DNA of 64,000 nt from positions 1 through 64,000 of the forward strand of contig JAEYFP010000010.1 in NCBI GenBank assembly GCA_023402845.1. Reading direction: 5' to 3'. Under the pieces are notes generated by a model that did not search any database, was not told where the DNA came from, and saw only the letters and a program-made list of their open reading frames with translations. The stretch is from Bacillota bacterium. GTDB taxonomy: Bacteria > Bacillota > Clostridia > Lachnospirales > Lachnospiraceae. Positions 1 to 8,699 of the stretch are shown piece after piece; positions within the stretch are counted from its first letter, which is position 1, and each line of letters opens with the position of its first letter. The position numbers and the translations under genes are program-made.

Positions 1-13
1 AGTCTCCGTAATA

Positions 14-63
14 GAGTAAAATGCTTGCATTCTCGCAAAAGATTGGAGTAAAGCGCTTGCATT
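14..63. repeat. Two operator-like direct repeats
   Basis: Two 18-bp copies (14-31 and 46-63) differ at two positions and are 32 bp apart. Both share GAGTAAA followed by GCTTGCATT. The second has an AAGCGCTT centre like a LacI/CcpA-family operator, but the outer bases do not fit a canonical cre site. They lie just outside the left end of the island, so they probably belong to a promoter of a chromosomal gene off the window. Confidence 0.3.
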
Positions 64-347
64 TCCTGATAACAATTATAAAGGTAAACGGCGCAATTTA
101 AAATCCACCCTTAAATTAGGCGCTTACGTTCTTTCCATATATTTTTAGTAATCCCTCCAATTGATATGTTTTCCATACTAAATCACTTTCAACAATTGAG
201 TTATGTTTACTTAAAATATAGCCTAAGCTTTTGCCAAAACGTTCTTTTTCCTTACCCCACCACGGTAACAGGAAACATATATCACTCTGCCTAACCACAA
301 AAGCACACCTACATATCCCCTTCAAAACCCCGAAACCTTTTGATTTA

Positions 348-388
348 CTAGCCTTTCCTCTCCAGCAGACAGACTGTCTCAACATGCC
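348..388 (-). other. Left attachment site (attL) with displaced rlmD-type 3' end
   Basis: Read on the minus strand, this segment encodes HVETVCLLERKG and a TAG stop. That is the C-terminal signature of RlmD/TrmA-family methyltransferases (HVETxxLL). The 13-bp core at 376-388 matches the core at 28587-28599 inside the intact rlmD gene at 12 of 13 positions. Upstream codons do not resemble the methyltransferase. I read this as the original 3' end of rlmD, pushed ~28 kb away by insertion of the island. Bases 1-347 would then be native downstream flank. Confidence 0.6.
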
Positions 389-418
389 TTGTTGCTGCAA
401 TTCTGATGACCGTCGAGC

Positions 419-434
419 CTGGTACCCCCTTGGC
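419..434 (+). repeat. 16-bp direct repeat, copy 1 (element arm motif)
   Basis: The 16-mer CTGGTACCCCCTTGGC is identical to 4927-4942. Similarity continues for about 18 bp downstream at roughly 60 percent. It starts 31 bp after the end of the attL core, and the second copy has exactly the same offset from its own core. This fits an arm of a serine-recombinase attachment site shared by two related elements. Confidence 0.55.
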
Positions 435-581
435 GTCAGAGTATATTTCCGAAAAAACATTCTAAAACAAAATAAGTTACCACGCACCTGACAATTTAGG
501 CACAATTCTAAAAATATAATAATAATTAGGATTTTTAGCAATTTTCAGAATTGTGTTTGAATTGTCGAGTACCTGACCCCT
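435..581. other. Gene-poor left arm of element A
   Basis: Bases 435-581 lie between the arm repeat and the first small minus-strand ORF. They are AT-rich. The overlapping ORFs on both strands here (116-541 minus, 231-491 plus) show no family signature and span the attachment site, so I do not treat them as genes. Confidence 0.4.
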
Positions 582-785
582 TTATCCTCTTAATTCTGCA
601 ACATCTAAATAATTGTTTGGGAAAAGTGACTTGCACATTCTAGCTGCCTTTGGGTATAATAAAAAATTATTTGCCGTTCCATATCCACTAATTCTTTTTT
701 CTCCAAACTGTCTTCCTGTTATTTCTTTATATTGTTGCCGTTCCTCTTCAGTTAATCCTAGAAGATAATCTTGTTCATATAACAT
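582..785 (-). CDS. Small hypothetical protein, 67 aa
   Basis: I do not recognise this 67-residue product. It is rich in Tyr, Leu, Arg and Lys, has no membrane segment or signal peptide, and has an acidic N-terminal half (LTEEERQQYKE). An in-frame stop lies two codons upstream of the ATG, so it cannot be longer. There is no convincing Shine-Dalgarno site, so it may be the tail of a decayed gene. It is downstream of and co-oriented with the SIR2 gene, 182 bp away, and could be a small partner or just debris. Confidence 0.35.
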   Translation of the reverse strand: MLYEQDYLLGLTEEERQQYKEITGRQFGEKRISGYGTANNFLLYPKAARMCKSLFPNNYLDVAELRG

Positions 786-967
786 TTTTCAACTCATATT
801 TTTTGCCAAAAGATACATTCAGCTATTCTCACATTCGGGTCTCTGAAATATATTCTCAGACTGTAGAAACTGATAAACACACATATTTTTTATCCGCAAT
901 CTTATTAATGTACGCTTTGATAATTACTACATAGCAATGATTTTACATCATTCAACTCTATACTTTC

Positions 968-2578
968 TCAAAACTTCAAATCTGGTAGAACTTTAACTGT
1001 CTCATAAACTCCTTCAACCACTTCCTTTGCCATTTTCCTTGTCACTGTAAAATTTGCTGAGTGTACAGTAACATTCCTCATCGATACCCACTCCATCATT
1101 TTTATTGTGTCACAGCCCGTTTGATCACCTAATATTTTTATTAGCTTATTCAAAGATGCTGAGTGCCCCACCGCCACATTTCCTATCTTTGATAATGCTT
1201 CTTTTAATTCCACTTCTAAAAGTCGAATCGCTGATATGACTGCAGCGTTATACTCTTTTAACTCAAATAACCGCCTTGGCTCATTAAATAAATAATCTGT
1301 TGTATTTTGTGATAATGAATATTCAGACAAAAAATCCTCTATTCCATCTATAAGATGTTCTATTTTTTTATCAAAGTCACCAAATAACAATCTGTTTATA
1401 GATACATCAATGCCACTAGTAACTAATTGTCCAGAAGAAATAATTAAATGAGGTATTTTAGCTTCATTTATGATACCATACTCCATTGAAATATTAGAAC
1501 TAATCATTGTCGTGTCAATAATAGCTATGCTCGATTTCTGTATTAATGTATTAATCTTAGCACTAATATTATCTCCTGGTAAAACATATTCATCAGCCGA
1601 TACGGGAACCATTCCCAATCTTTCAACTATCGGAAAAATATATTTTTTGTAAAGAGACAATCTTTCATATGGTACACTAAAAAAGCACATTTGACCAATA
1701 TTATCTCCCAAATATTTTAATATGCCTATAGCATCTTCATTGGAAGTCTTCATATTTTCGCTATTCTTTTCGTTCCAATATATAAGCAACTCATTAAATA
1801 ATGTTGTATATATTTTAGAGTAATCAGATTTTTTCCCAGGCAAATTAATTACCTTTATTCCTCTTCTTCTGAATCTTGTTATGTCATTTTCAGATGCAGA
1901 AACCGCTAATATATAGCCTGTACGTCTTAGAGAATTTAACCTGCTACTAATAATGTTCCATATCATTCTTATATCAGGATCATTTAAGCTATAGCCTATA
2001 AGTAATGGTGTTCTTGTTATTAACAGATTGGCAATATATGTACATAAAAGTGGATTGTTAGATATAAAAGTATCATAATCATTTTCTGTCACAACCATTT
2101 TTGCAGGTTCATTAAAATCTCCATGAATTTTTATTATAGTTGTCTTTTCATTGAAGTAAGTTGAAAGTCTATCTTCATTTGCAATAACATGATATGGCTT
2201 TCCTTTTTTAGCATATAATTCGCTAAATGCAGTTTCTAATAGAAAATCAAAATTTGTTGTGCAAATCAAGTCAAAATATAATTTACAAAAAGATAAATGG
2301 CAATCACCAGGTGATACCGCATTTATATTTAGCTCTTTAGCAAGTATTTCAATCAAATTTGCTCTTGAATATTCATTTTCATAATGCGAAAGTGTTTCAA
2401 CAGCATTGTCATATTGATAATCCCGAAAGTAACTCGCAACTTTATTTCCCAATTCATCCCAGTCTGGAATGAGCTTGTACGAATTTGCATTTTTAGAAAA
2501 CCCGGCACCAATAAAAGGAATACATCTATTACTTATTATGTCTTCAAGCAAAGAATTTGGCAAATAGTCTATATACAT
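968..2578 (-). CDS. SIR2 / TIR-like / HEPN three-domain protein, putative antiphage NADase effector
   Basis: This 536-aa protein seems to have three parts. Residues ~1-260 are a SIR2-like NAD-binding domain: an IGAGFS glycine motif near residue 24, TTNFD near 108 and KIHGD near 150. Residues ~295-390 resemble a TIR-like or nucleoside-deoxyribosyltransferase-like fold: FFSVPY strand, then DTTMISSN, then MEYG with a Glu near 365. Residues ~420-536 look like a DUF4145/HEPN helical domain with an R-x4-H motif (R501-H506, RNVTVH), typical of HEPN nucleases. SIR2 domains in defence genes usually deplete NAD during infection, and HEPN domains often cleave RNA. Both would be toxic, as in abortive infection. 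The gene sits alone in element A, next to a serine recombinase. It lacks a SLOG domain, so it is not a plain Thoeris ThsA. Function is inferred; the SIR2 call is the firmest. Confidence 0.75.
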   Translation of the reverse strand: MYIDYLPNSLLEDIISNRCIPFIGAGFSKNANSYKLIPDWDELGNKVASYFRDYQYDNAVETLSHYENEYSRANLIEILAKELNINAVSPGDCHLSFCKLYFDLICTTNFDFLLETAFSELYAKKGKPYHVIANEDRLSTYFNEKTTIIKIHGDFNEPAKMVVTENDYDTFISNNPLLCTYIANLLITRTPLLIGYSLNDPDIRMIWNIISSRLNSLRRTGYILAVSASENDITRFRRRGIKVINLPGKKSDYSKIYTTLFNELLIYWNEKNSENMKTSNEDAIGILKYLGDNIGQMCFFSVPYERLSLYKKYIFPIVERLGMVPVSADEYVLPGDNISAKINTLIQKSSIAIIDTTMISSNISMEYGIINEAKIPHLIISSGQLVTSGIDVSINRLLFGDFDKKIEHLIDGIEDFLSEYSLSQNTTDYLFNEPRRLFELKEYNAAVISAIRLLEVELKEALSKIGNVAVGHSASLNKLIKILGDQTGCDTIKMMEWVSMRNVTVHSANFTVTRKMAKEVVEGVYETVKVLPDLKF

Positions 2579-3170
2579 CTTAAACCTCCATATAAAAGTT
2601 TCCTTATCTCTTTATTGTACACCTATAGAACTTGTACCCTATGCTATGTGATGCCCTGTTTTTGATGCTCACCTTGAGGCCATATAATCCCTAACAACAC
2701 CCTTTTGCTAGAAAATTTCATGCTTTTATTATATATTCACATCATGAATAATACAACAACCCGTTAACAAAAAATGGAATATTTTATCTATTATAAAAAA
2801 GAATATATATGAAATACATCATTTTCTGTTGTAATAAGAGAGAAAATCCCTGTATAAATATCACTTTTTACTTCATCAATTCCATAAAATACTTTTTACT
2901 TTCTTCAAAAGTTTTATATTCTTCTTTTACCATTTCATCCTTTCAATCATTCCAACCTATAGCAACTCCTATATAAGAATCACAACTTGATATATTATCC
3001 ATATACCCTTAGTTATTCTCTGGGTATGAAAAATTTCATCATAATAAAAAATATTTCTCTTATTCATGAAGCCTCCTATCAGTTTGCCGTTTACTTGATG
3101 GGATCATCACATATACTTTTCTAAGCACTCATCAGTTTTAGTGCATTGCAAATAATACACCCTTAATTAT
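2579..3170. other. Gene-less AT-rich stretch upstream of SIR2 gene
   Basis: About 590 bp of very AT-rich sequence with stops in all frames. The part next to 2578 must hold the SIR2 promoter, but no clear -35/-10 pair stands out. I see no RNA structure or repeat here. Confidence 0.4.
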
Positions 3171-3311
3171 TTACTGCCACCAACTATACCCGGAGGGGTT
3201 TAATTCCTTTTTCTCTTTATCTTTTTCATGCTCCTGTTTTCTAAAAAACTCATCATCTTTAGCAATGGTCGGATCATACCAGTCCGCTTTATTCTTTGCC
3301 CAATCTATGCT
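3171..3311 (-). pseudogene. Remnant of a small ORF (C-terminal ~45 codons)
   Basis: Minus-strand codons ending at 3171-3173 (TAA) read as a clean protein tail: IDWAKNKADWYD, then DDEFFRKQEHEKDKEKKE, then SGYSWWQ. No start codon with a ribosome site precedes it. Upstream in the same frame come the recombinase terminator and the recombinase stop. It looks like the end of a small mobile-element protein whose start was lost. I do not know the family. Confidence 0.4.
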
Positions 3312-3320
3312 GGCGCACAA

Positions 3321-3351
3321 TATAAAAAGAATGCGGGCCACCCCCGCATTC
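3321..3351 (-). terminator. Rho-independent terminator of the left recombinase gene
   Basis: Perfect 9-bp stem (3329-3337 with 3343-3351), 5-nt loop, followed on the minus strand by TTTTTATA. It starts three bases after the recombinase stop codon. Confidence 0.75.
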
Positions 3352-3353
3352 TC

Positions 3354-4508
3354 CTAGTGCTTAGCTGCCTTATGATTAGCTAAAGTAGTACCAGCCTTAC
3401 TTTTAGCACACTCAATTGTTGGTGAATTCTCACATGCATCTCGTCCTTTGTCCATTCTCGTAGCACATCTGTATACTACTTTTCCTCGTTCTGTACGTCT
3501 CCTAAATGAAGCACCACATTCTTCACAAACCAATATATTTGCCAACAAATTCTGCCCATTATATTTTTTTCCACTTGTTTTTATATCCCCATCACTGTTT
3601 TTTACGTTTCTTTTTCTATTCCTAATTTCACAAGTAGTTTCAAAGAACTTTTCCTTTGAAATAATACCCAAATGAGTATCATACACATAGTATCTGGTTC
3701 TTTGTCCATCATTCTTCTCACGTTTTCCAGTCAGATAATCCTGAGTATAAGACTTCTGGAGCATGCTGTCTCCCATATATTTCTCATTGCCAAGCATTCC
3801 AAGTATTACTTTTTCATACCACACATTATTACCAGTAGCTGTTTTAATTTCCAGAGACTCCAACCTATTCTTTATCTGCCTCAGAGATGAACCTGCCAGA
3901 TACCACTCAAATATATTTATTACAACCTCCGCCTGCTCTTTATTGATAACCAATTCTCCATCAATAACGTCATATCCATAAAAATTTTTGTAATTATTTA
4001 ATGTTATGCATTGCTTAAATCTGCTTTGGAAACCCCATGCAATATTTTCACTCATATTCAGTACCTCCTCCTGTGCAAGTGCTGCATATATTGTAATCAC
4101 TTTTTCAGCAACATCGTCTGTACTTTTTAAATCTCCCTTTTCAAACCAAACTGCTATCTCCTTTTCTTTTAGTTTTCTGATTGTTTGCAACATATCAACA
4201 GTATTTCCTGAAAACCTGCTGATTGATTTCGTAATAATTAAATCAATGTCTCCATTCAGTGCTTTTTGAATCATTGTTTGAAAATTCGCTCTGCCCTTAA
4301 TTCTGCATCTGCTGCCATAGTCCATAAAAATCCCTGCAAATTCCCAATCTGCTTGCCTCTTAATATATTTTGTATAATATTCTACCTGCAGATTTATACT
4401 GGATTTCTGGCTCTCATATTTAGTACTCACCCTGCAATATGCTGCTACTTTTAATTTCCTGCTTTCCACTTGTTTTTCAGGTACTTCAATTTTTCTAACC
4501 TTTTTCAT
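3354..4508 (-). CDS. Serine recombinase (resolvase/invertase type), short C-terminus
   Basis: 384-aa large-serine-recombinase-like protein that would cut and rejoin attachment-site DNA. The catalytic domain starts at residue ~20 with YCRVS (Ser28) and includes SKSISRFSGNTVD. Residues ~170-290 match the 'Recombinase' domain (GYDVIDGELVINKEQAEVV, SLRQIKNRL). Residues ~325-350 hold a zinc ribbon (CEECGASFRRR, then RCATR). Most relatives are 450-560 aa and continue into a coiled coil after the zinc ribbon. This one stops soon after it, with an unusual tail, so it may be truncated. The usual GISGT turn is replaced by GSRCRIKG. A terminator follows directly. It is the likely integrase of element A (attachment sites ~380 and ~4890), though it may no longer work. 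Confidence 0.75.
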   Translation of the reverse strand: MKKVRKIEVPEKQVESRKLKVAAYCRVSTKYESQKSSINLQVEYYTKYIKRQADWEFAGIFMDYGSRCRIKGRANFQTMIQKALNGDIDLIITKSISRFSGNTVDMLQTIRKLKEKEIAVWFEKGDLKSTDDVAEKVITIYAALAQEEVLNMSENIAWGFQSRFKQCITLNNYKNFYGYDVIDGELVINKEQAEVVINIFEWYLAGSSLRQIKNRLESLEIKTATGNNVWYEKVILGMLGNEKYMGDSMLQKSYTQDYLTGKREKNDGQRTRYYVYDTHLGIISKEKFFETTCEIRNRKRNVKNSDGDIKTSGKKYNGQNLLANILVCEECGASFRRRTERGKVVYRCATRMDKGRDACENSPTIECAKSKAGTTLANHKAAKH

Positions 4509-4858
4509 TTAACACCTACCATCGACTTGTTCGCAGGTACCAATTCGGATTAAAGTGCCTTCAAATCTATCTGCTCACAAATATGTAAAATATAGTTATA
4601 TGTATTCACCATGATTCATATATCTTAACACATTTGTCAATTCAGAAACTCTGCTTCTCCTTTCCAAATAAAATTCATAATCAATATCAGTAATAACATA
4701 AACGTTCTCTGTAACAACTCACTTTTATGCAAAAAGAAAAGACATTAATGTATATTTACCCTAGGGTATCAATCACACTAATGCCTATCTTTACTATCTG
4801 TATTTTTTACTTATCCGTTTTAATATGTCAAATTAGAATAACTTTCTGCACTTCTGCC

Positions 4859-4896
4859 TCAGGCTTTCTGCAACAGCGTTATTACCTCCACGTGTG
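4859..4896 (-). other. Second rlmD-type attachment junction (internal att)
   Basis: On the minus strand this encodes HVEVITLLQKA and a TGA stop, again like the C-terminus of an RlmD/TrmA-type methyltransferase, but diverged from the copy at 348-388. The core-equivalent 4884-4896 is followed 31 bp later by the 16-bp repeat at 4927, the same spacing as at the left end. It marks a boundary between two stacked elements. Other parts of the 4509-5073 interval hold only a 12-bp palindrome (4757-4768, TACCCTAGGGTA) upstream of the recombinase gene. Confidence 0.5.
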
Positions 4897-4926
4897 TTGA
4901 ATGTACAAAAAAGATGTCATGCCCCT

Positions 4927-4942
4927 CTGGTACCCCCTTGGC
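4927..4942 (+). repeat. 16-bp direct repeat, copy 2 (element arm motif)
   Basis: Identical to 419-434 and at the same offset from an HVE-type core. Probably the left arm of element B. Confidence 0.55.
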
Positions 4943-5073
4943 AGGGAAGTACCTTTCAGAAGAAGAGGCTTGGATTAACATATCGAGGTCTGTATATGAC
5001 GACTGGAATATTGGAAAGTAGTTAAAGAGGTTTCAGGATTAGCCCTAAAGTTCCTTTTATTTATTCTGGACAC

Positions 5074-5802
5074 TTAAAGTACAATGGGTATAGCAGGTAC
5101 AATAGTGTCTAGTAACCTTACTCTTTCTTCCCAAATCCATAGAGAATTTTGGATGTAATTCATAGCATGTCTGAACCCATCCTTATCATATCTTTTTCCT
5201 TCTGGGAATGGGTCGCCATACTCATGATATGAACCTAAAAGTACGAAGCCAGTTTTATAATCGTCCAAGTTTGAAAATAAATCTTTAATCTCATAAACAG
5301 CATTTACAAATGGATTTAAATAATTTTTATCAATATAATCGTTGAAAGATACAAATTCAGAAAAATACAATGAACAGTTCTCAAAATTAGCCTTTACTTT
5401 TTCCGGCAGGTCAATTCCTAAATAATATTTCTTTACAAGACTGAGAAAAATATCGAAATAGTCGCCCTGGTTGATACCGTCAGTTCTCCCTCTCCAAACA
5501 TTTAGCCCCGCACCAATTGGCATAAAATTGGCCAAAGAATGATACTGCTCCCTAAACTTATAAAATAAAGGATACGACTTCTCGCCATCTACATACCTTC
5601 TGTCGCGTTTTCCGGCTTTGCTAATAACTTTAAATTCGCCCTCCTTGTTAATGGCACCGAAAGTCGTACCGAGCGAGCATAAAGTTTCCCCTGTTATTTC
5701 ATCTAACTGTTTGAAGTAATCTGCGTAAAATTGCTTTGCCTCATCCGACTCATCTGGATCATGAAGAGATTTTATTTCTTTGAAAAAGTCCATACTTTTC
5801 AT
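5074..5802 (-). CDS. Hypothetical protein, 242 aa, downstream of the CHAT protease gene
   Basis: I do not recognise the family with confidence. It is a soluble protein, rich in Tyr, Phe and Asp, without signal peptide or membrane segments. Visible landmarks are a WRGRTDG stretch near residue 104, a Tyr/Phe-rich helix FDIFLSLVKKYY near 117, and GSYHEYGDPFPEGKRYDKDGFRHA near 190-214. The ATG follows a GGAAAA-type purine stretch. It is the next gene after the CHAT protease on the same strand, with a 275-bp gap that may hold its own promoter. In a defence island this pairing suggests a protease partner, substrate or immunity protein, but nothing in the sequence proves it. Confidence 0.55.
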   Translation of the reverse strand: MKSMDFFKEIKSLHDPDESDEAKQFYADYFKQLDEITGETLCSLGTTFGAINKEGEFKVISKAGKRDRRYVDGEKSYPLFYKFREQYHSLANFMPIGAGLNVWRGRTDGINQGDYFDIFLSLVKKYYLGIDLPEKVKANFENCSLYFSEFVSFNDYIDKNYLNPFVNAVYEIKDLFSNLDDYKTGFVLLGSYHEYGDPFPEGKRYDKDGFRHAMNYIQNSLWIWEERVRLLDTIVPAIPIVL

Positions 5803-6077
5803 TTTCCTTTATATATTTTTCTATTTTAGAGATTAATAAATGTCGATACAATTCAGTAGTTTGTTTTTCTGTATTTATTTCATTACCAATACGACTTATA
5901 TCTGCGTTGCAGATATTGCAACAAGACTATTTCCTCTACTCATGTAGATGCCGTGATTGGATTCTTATAAGGGGTAGCTTTTTCTTGGCGGAGTCCATGC
6001 CTGTTGATGTCATACCATACAGTTGTTTTTCCAACACTTGTCATTATATCTTTCACAACAACAGTCAAGTGCCTTTT

Positions 6078-8165
6078 CTAAAGCCCTTGATGAAGAATAT
6101 TTTGCTTACATCCCTCTTCAAAAATATCATTATATAAGAAAACATTTTCTGGATATCCTATGAATTGATAAAAAAAAGATTCCGGGAAAAAATTATTCAT
6201 ATCCAATATATCGCCGAATTTACCACTGAGCCCCTCCTCATCCAGCATTTCTTTTATTATTTCAATTGTATCCGAATAAATGTGTGAAGGTCTAAGTCGT
6301 CCAACGCACCTTTCTAATTGAAATTCAATTATTCTAGCTTTACCCTTACTATTCGCACCATGCATCCATTTATTAAAACTATCAGATGTTGACATTAATT
6401 CATGGATAGCATTTGTTGAAACCACACCACACCATGCATCATCTAATGTCTTATATTGTTTATTTCCACTTTGTGCTTCAAAAATATATGTAAATAATCT
6501 TGTCATCAAAATTAAATTTCTCTTTGCATCTACTGGAATAAATGTTCCTAAAACAGTACTAGCACCATTACGAATAAACATATCTGCAATATTAACTGCC
6601 CCCATTCCTCTCGGGCTGACATGACATGCACTCAATATTACTACAGGTGGCACAATTATATCTTCTGAAGCCATCCAGAATTCATCCCCAACCATAATTC
6701 CCGCCATATTATGTTTTCTAGAATAACTCCCATGAGCTGAAATATATAATATATCCGCATCCTTATTATCTTCAATAAACTTTTTAATGCTAATAACACT
6801 GTAAGTTTGTCCATAAACAAAAGATAAACCTGAATAGCTCTTAGCCATATCCGTTAACATACTATGCACTAATTCCGACACTGGGTATACAAACTTATTT
6901 TCTTCATTATTTATAATACATTCAGCCATAGCCACTTTGCATTTTTTTCCAAAATAATGCTGATTTGCCTTTGTTAATTCTATTTGAAAGTGTCTAGTTA
7001 AAGGTGTAAGTGGCCTATAGGATATTTTTTTATAACACTGTAATGGTACCTCTTCACCCGCCAAAATTGTCAATCCTATTGGAAAGTCAGAAAAAATCGT
7101 AATATCCTTTGCTCTTTTCAATACTTCCAATTGAAAACTATTAAAATATTTTTCAATTAATTTACCTAAATCCGTTAATGCTTTCCATACATACTTATTA
7201 TTTGTACCTTCTTTACATCTTTGTTCTAATTCATCATATTTTCTAAATAATTCTTCATTTGCACAAGATAATTCCATTAATATCCCACTGCGCGCAATTG
7301 CCCTATGTACTCCCATAATTCTAATGACATGTCTTTCATTTTCAGATAATGTATTAGCAGATAAACCATACTTCATTTGCAACTTTGAAATTCCAGGAAA
7401 AGTAATAACAGCGCTAATATTAAATTTACTTGCTTCAATTATTTGTATATCATCATATATCCTGACCGCATAGTCATCCCAAGAAGTTATTCCTTGATTA
7501 TTCATTGAAATTAAAGTATTTAGATGTGATATATTCTTCCATTGAATGTCAATGCACTTCTTTTCTATATCTATGGTATTATATATTTCTGATAGTAAAT
7601 CATTTGCTTTTCCATATTGCCGACTCAAAAAAAGTACCGGCAATGCTTTTAGATATTCCTTCTCAAGTCGAAAGTGGATATTTATATCATTCATCTTATC
7701 AAAATCTTCTGATTTATTATACATCCATAATTCATTCCACTGTTTCTTAATTAATCTTTCATTAAGCTCACCTGTATAATAAGTTCCTAACAACGGATTA
7801 AGTTTGTTACATCGATATTTTACTTCTTCATCACAATCATCTGTTAAAATAAACATTGTGGGTACAATATTATTAATTCCAGCTTCAGGAATACCATACT
7901 CTGGCAATGGAACAATAAAATGTGGTGTATCATGCGATGCTGCCATAAGATTTTCATCTAAATCATATAAGTCAAAGACATTTCTAGGTAAATGCATTAT
8001 ATAATCTATTGCTGGCAACGTCTCGCTCATATCATCATCAAAAAGATGCATGGTACCATTATTGTCTTCCTTCATTTTCTCAAAATTATCATAACTAATT
8101 ATAGGTCCACTTGTGTTATCACTTTTACTTTTAAAAACAACAAAATATAAAAAGTAATATTCCAC
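6078..8165 (-). CDS. CHAT-domain (caspase-like) protease, putative defence protein
   Basis: 695-aa protein with a C-terminal CHAT peptidase domain (about residues 400-600). The expected catalytic pair is visible: His in ILYISAHGSY (~residue 478) and Cys in VILSACHVS (~514). Typical later motifs follow, NIADMFIRNGASTVLGTF. The first ~390 residues are not TPR-like by eye: an N-terminal region with PHFIVPLPEYGIPEAG, and a helical middle with NEELFRKYDELEQRC. CHAT proteases are cysteine proteases related to separase and caspases. In bacteria some act in immune systems by cleaving a partner protein (for example Craspase TPR-CHAT). Here there is no CRISPR effector, and the neighbour is the unknown 242-aa gene. 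It lies between the restriction operon and the element boundary on the same strand. The protease call is firm; the defence role is inferred from position. Confidence 0.75.
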   Translation of the reverse strand: MEYYFLYFVVFKSKSDNTSGPIISYDNFEKMKEDNNGTMHLFDDDMSETLPAIDYIMHLPRNVFDLYDLDENLMAASHDTPHFIVPLPEYGIPEAGINNIVPTMFILTDDCDEEVKYRCNKLNPLLGTYYTGELNERLIKKQWNELWMYNKSEDFDKMNDINIHFRLEKEYLKALPVLFLSRQYGKANDLLSEIYNTIDIEKKCIDIQWKNISHLNTLISMNNQGITSWDDYAVRIYDDIQIIEASKFNISAVITFPGISKLQMKYGLSANTLSENERHVIRIMGVHRAIARSGILMELSCANEELFRKYDELEQRCKEGTNNKYVWKALTDLGKLIEKYFNSFQLEVLKRAKDITIFSDFPIGLTILAGEEVPLQCYKKISYRPLTPLTRHFQIELTKANQHYFGKKCKVAMAECIINNEENKFVYPVSELVHSMLTDMAKSYSGLSFVYGQTYSVISIKKFIEDNKDADILYISAHGSYSRKHNMAGIMVGDEFWMASEDIIVPPVVILSACHVSPRGMGAVNIADMFIRNGASTVLGTFIPVDAKRNLILMTRLFTYIFEAQSGNKQYKTLDDAWCGVVSTNAIHELMSTSDSFNKWMHGANSKGKARIIEFQLERCVGRLRPSHIYSDTIEIIKEMLDEEGLSGKFGDILDMNNFFPESFFYQFIGYPENVFLYNDIFEEGCKQNILHQGL

Positions 8166-8269
8166 TTTTCTTCTCCCTTCTCAAGTAAAACAATAAATTC
8201 CTCCTGTATATTGGACGTTACACTTTGTGACACTTTTTGACGGTTTTATCTGTAAGCTTGTAATAAATA

Positions 8270-8686
8270 CTATTTGGTTATTTCCAGATGTAATTGCTCT
8301 AGGCGTTGCTTTCTAGTATCCTTTTTTAGTTCACATTCCCAAATAATGAAGACATTCCAACCATCTTTTCTAAGTGTAGCATAATTTTCTTCATCACGTT
8401 TGCGGTTTTTCTCAAGCTTCGGCACCCAATAATCTTGATTGGATTTTGGAAGAACAAAATCTGGACAGTTCTCATGGCTATGCCAAAAACAGCCGTTTAT
8501 AAAAACAACAGCTTTATATTTCGGAAGCAAAATATCCGGATGCCCAGGATACCTCTTATCATTTTTTCTGAACCTCAGTCCTTTTGAAAAAAGATATTTA
8601 CGTACCATGGTTTCCGGTTTGGTGTCCTTACTTCTAATGCGTGACATATTATAGCTTCTTGTTTCTTTTGAATGTGTATCAGCCAT
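8270..8686 (-). CDS. vsr: Vsr-type very short patch repair endonuclease
   Basis: 138-aa Vsr endonuclease, near the usual family length. It shows the signature N-terminus NMSRIRSKDTKPE, the catalytic-core PGHPDILLPKYK (Asp), the zinc-site GCFWHSHEN, and FIIWECEL. Vsr nicks 5' of T:G mismatches made when 5-methylcytosine deaminates, so it limits the mutagenic cost of a C5 methylase. It fits here as the last gene of the methylase operon, 13 bp after the methylase stop. Some Vsr-like proteins serve as restriction nucleases instead, so it could also be a cutting subunit. Confidence 0.9.
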   Translation of the reverse strand: MADTHSKETRSYNMSRIRSKDTKPETMVRKYLFSKGLRFRKNDKRYPGHPDILLPKYKAVVFINGCFWHSHENCPDFVLPKSNQDYWVPKLEKNRKRDEENYATLRKDGWNVFIIWECELKKDTRKQRLEQLHLEITK

Positions 8687-8699
8687 ATAGCAACCATCT

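Noticed and set aside
231..491. 86-codon plus-strand ORF at the left end
   Set aside because: Low-complexity, no family signal, overlaps the att site.
116..541. 141-codon minus-strand ORF
   Set aside because: It runs through the attL site, its start lacks a ribosome site, and the third frame over the same bases gives the HVET rlmD-type end. Probably chance.
968..2578. Thoeris ThsA
   Set aside because: No SLOG domain visible and no ThsB-like TIR gene next door; the C-terminus is HEPN-like.
4757..4768. 12-bp palindrome as a regulator site
   Set aside because: Perfect, but single, short, and ~250 bp from the nearest start; kept only as a note.
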